Source: Chloroflexota bacterium
Lineage (GTDB): Bacteria; Chloroflexota; Dehalococcoidia; Lucifugimonadales; UBA3495
DNA length: 64,000 nucleotides
Direction of reading: 5' to 3'
Assembly (NCBI GenBank): GCA_009837355.1
Contig: VXTR01000024.1
Span: 1 to 64,000 of the forward strand
Translations under genes and position numbers: made by a program
Shown here: piece after piece, positions 63,933 to 64,000 of the stretch
Layout: each line of letters starts with the position of its first letter
How positions within the stretch are numbered: position 1 is the stretch's first letter
The notes under the pieces: model-generated
What the model was told of the DNA's origin: nothing
Seen by the model: only the letters and a program-made list of their open reading frames with translations
The model's database searches: none

Positions 63933-64000
63933 GTGATTCCTGCTGACTTTGCCGCCGTCATGGCCCGCCAGGGCTTTGCCGAACTACCGAGGCGCCATTC
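63933..64000 (+). CDS. Possible start of a further gene, cut by the window end
   Basis: GTG 63933 has GGAG six bases upstream, and the frame (IPADFAAVMARQGFAELPRR) stays open to the last base. Too little is visible to assign a function. Confidence 0.3.
   Translation, partial: MIPADFAAVMARQGFAELPRRH

Overview
The window is GC-rich DNA, densely coding on both strands, and reads as a free-living or host-associated bacterium of the Chloroflexota, most likely Dehalococcoidia/SAR202-like. That placement is inferred from gene content only: hydantoinase and amidohydrolase catabolism, very large paralogue expansions, surface proteins with a C-terminal domain of the DPRPEF...CWNLVIW type, and one-polypeptide kinase-regulators. 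No rRNA, tRNA or CRISPR array was seen.

Layout. 1-3460: tail of an S49 (SppA-like) peptidase, a membrane-anchored DUF4350-like protein and a duplicated-domain lipoprotein. 3484-14993: a same-strand catabolic run of two PuuE-like polysaccharide-deacetylase-fold hydrolases, an amidohydrolase, HyuA, HyuB, an M20 amidase/peptidase, an enoyl-CoA hydratase and a SelA-like PLP enzyme. It fits breakdown of cyclic ureides, amides and amino-acid derivatives. 15000-17508 (minus): SDR, glycine/sarcosine methyltransferase and sarcosine/dimethylglycine methyltransferase, i.e. de novo glycine betaine synthesis. 17514-21101: a complete IS1595-family transposon with 32-bp perfect inverted repeats, an 8-bp target duplication (CATAAAAG) and four or five passenger genes. 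It sits 5 bp before the dimethylglycine methyltransferase start codon and cuts the betaine genes off from their Shine-Dalgarno site.

22445-28001: a nucleobase-permease/ATPase-like fusion, an orphan branched-chain-type binding lipoprotein and a tandemly duplicated membrane sensor with no output domain. 28052-29723: a HigBA-type toxin-antitoxin pair and a DUF4258(frameshifted)/DUF2283 pair. 29953-34129: ARPP-1, a TPR-dual-specificity phosphatase fusion and an ADP-ribosylglycohydrolase, a compact ADP-ribose/phosphate-linked locus.

34386-50685 and 57241-60611: repeated copies of one sensory/transport toolkit. The parts are one-piece histidine kinase-receiver-winged helix regulators, Cache-like lipoproteins, DUF1330 proteins, NCS2-type permeases fused to an RsbW/HATPase-like domain, small two-helix membrane proteins and collagen-like surface proteins. 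Decayed copies lie between them, and a repeated promoter-like element (CATATR, 8 bp, TAYAAT) occurs four times. 51042-53731: two VapBC-type modules and a double-HTH regulator. 54004-57114: a large surface protein. 60755-62548: a PQQ-propeller lipoprotein. The window ends with a frameshifted PaREP1-like gene and the first bases of a possible further gene.

The two strongest candidates for undescribed biology are the NCS2 permease-HATPase fusion with its DUF1330, Cache and kinase partners, and the IS1595-family transposon with a catalytically incomplete cytosine-methyltransferase-like passenger.
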